Below are positions 13,703-13,804 of a stretch of 13,804 nt of DNA, in pieces; position 1 is the stretch's first letter, and each line of letters opens with the position of its first letter. The stretch covers positions 1-13,804 of the forward strand of contig JAMCXO010000008.1 of the NCBI GenBank assembly GCA_023473545.1. Direction: 5' to 3'. The notes below the pieces were generated by a model, which searched no databases, had not been told where the DNA came from, and worked only from the letters and a program-made list of their open reading frames with translations. The position numbers and the translations under genes are program-made. The DNA comes from JAMCTM01 sp023473545 (GTDB lineage: Bacteria; Patescibacteriota; Microgenomatia; Levybacterales; UBA12049).

Positions 13703-13804
13703 TCTCCCGAATTGCCTCATTAAAAATGTTACTGTAAGATATATCGTTGCCTCACGAATAATTGTTACCCAATCTGATTGATGCTTCTGCCCGGGGAGGA
13801 GGTG
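13691..13804 (-). CDS. Possible 3' end of an upstream gene, cut by the window edge
   Basis: One minus-strand frame stays open for 37 codons from the window edge to a TGA at 13691-13693; the other two minus-strand frames close within about 17 codons. The translated end is TFLMRQFGRLIG. I recognise no family. It would end inside the mraY promoter, which is normal for this tightly packed genome. It may equally be chance, in which case the 141 bases upstream of mraY hold only the promoter. Confidence 0.25.
   Translation of the reverse strand, partial: HLLPGQKHQSDWVTIIREATIYLTVTFLMRQFGRLIG

Overview
The window reads as a slice of a compact, AT-leaning bacterial chromosome, most likely from Candidatus Patescibacteria (CPR). 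This rests on the small gene set, the nearly absent intergenic space, an extension-free bL27, a very short FtsQ-like protein, and a small protein resembling the DUF5674 family. The lineage below that level cannot be fixed from the sequence. TGA is used as a stop at ileS, ftsW and murG, so this is not one of the CPR groups that read TGA as glycine. I see no mobile element, CRISPR array, tRNA, rRNA or long non-coding stretch.

Layout: lepB (signal peptidase I) runs rightward at the left edge and converges on a leftward block rplU-rpmA-parB (bL21, bL27, and a ParB without a neighbouring ParA). Next come rodA and ileS, joined by an ATGA overlap. ileS is split into two reading frames by one extra base in an A9 run. 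Upstream of ileS is a histidine-phosphatase gene, divergent from a rightward pair of small ORFs (a DUF5674-like protein and an unrecognised helical protein). That pair meets the 3' end of ftsZ head-on with overlapping stop codons. The right third is a stripped-down division and cell-wall cluster read leftward: mraY, ftsW, murG, ftsQ-like, ftsA, ftsZ. It holds none of the murB-F or ddl genes usually interleaved there.

Function: MraY and MurG make lipid I and lipid II. FtsW and RodA are the septal and elongation SEDS glycan polymerases that use lipid II. FtsQ, FtsA and FtsZ build and anchor the divisome. LepB, ParB, IleRS and the two ribosomal proteins are housekeeping.

The observations most worth a second look are these. 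(1) The isoleucyl-tRNA synthetase has a swapped class I signature, GVHH instead of HxGH, and EMHKS instead of KMSKS. (2) ileS carries an A9 frameshift. (3) Recognisable -10 boxes sit only 6-14 bases before the start codons of transcription-unit first genes, which predicts leaderless or near-leaderless mRNAs, whereas the operon-internal gene murG has a perfect AAAGGAGG site. (4) MraY has HLC where the family has HHH. None of these amounts to a new multi-gene system; most of the window is conserved core genome.
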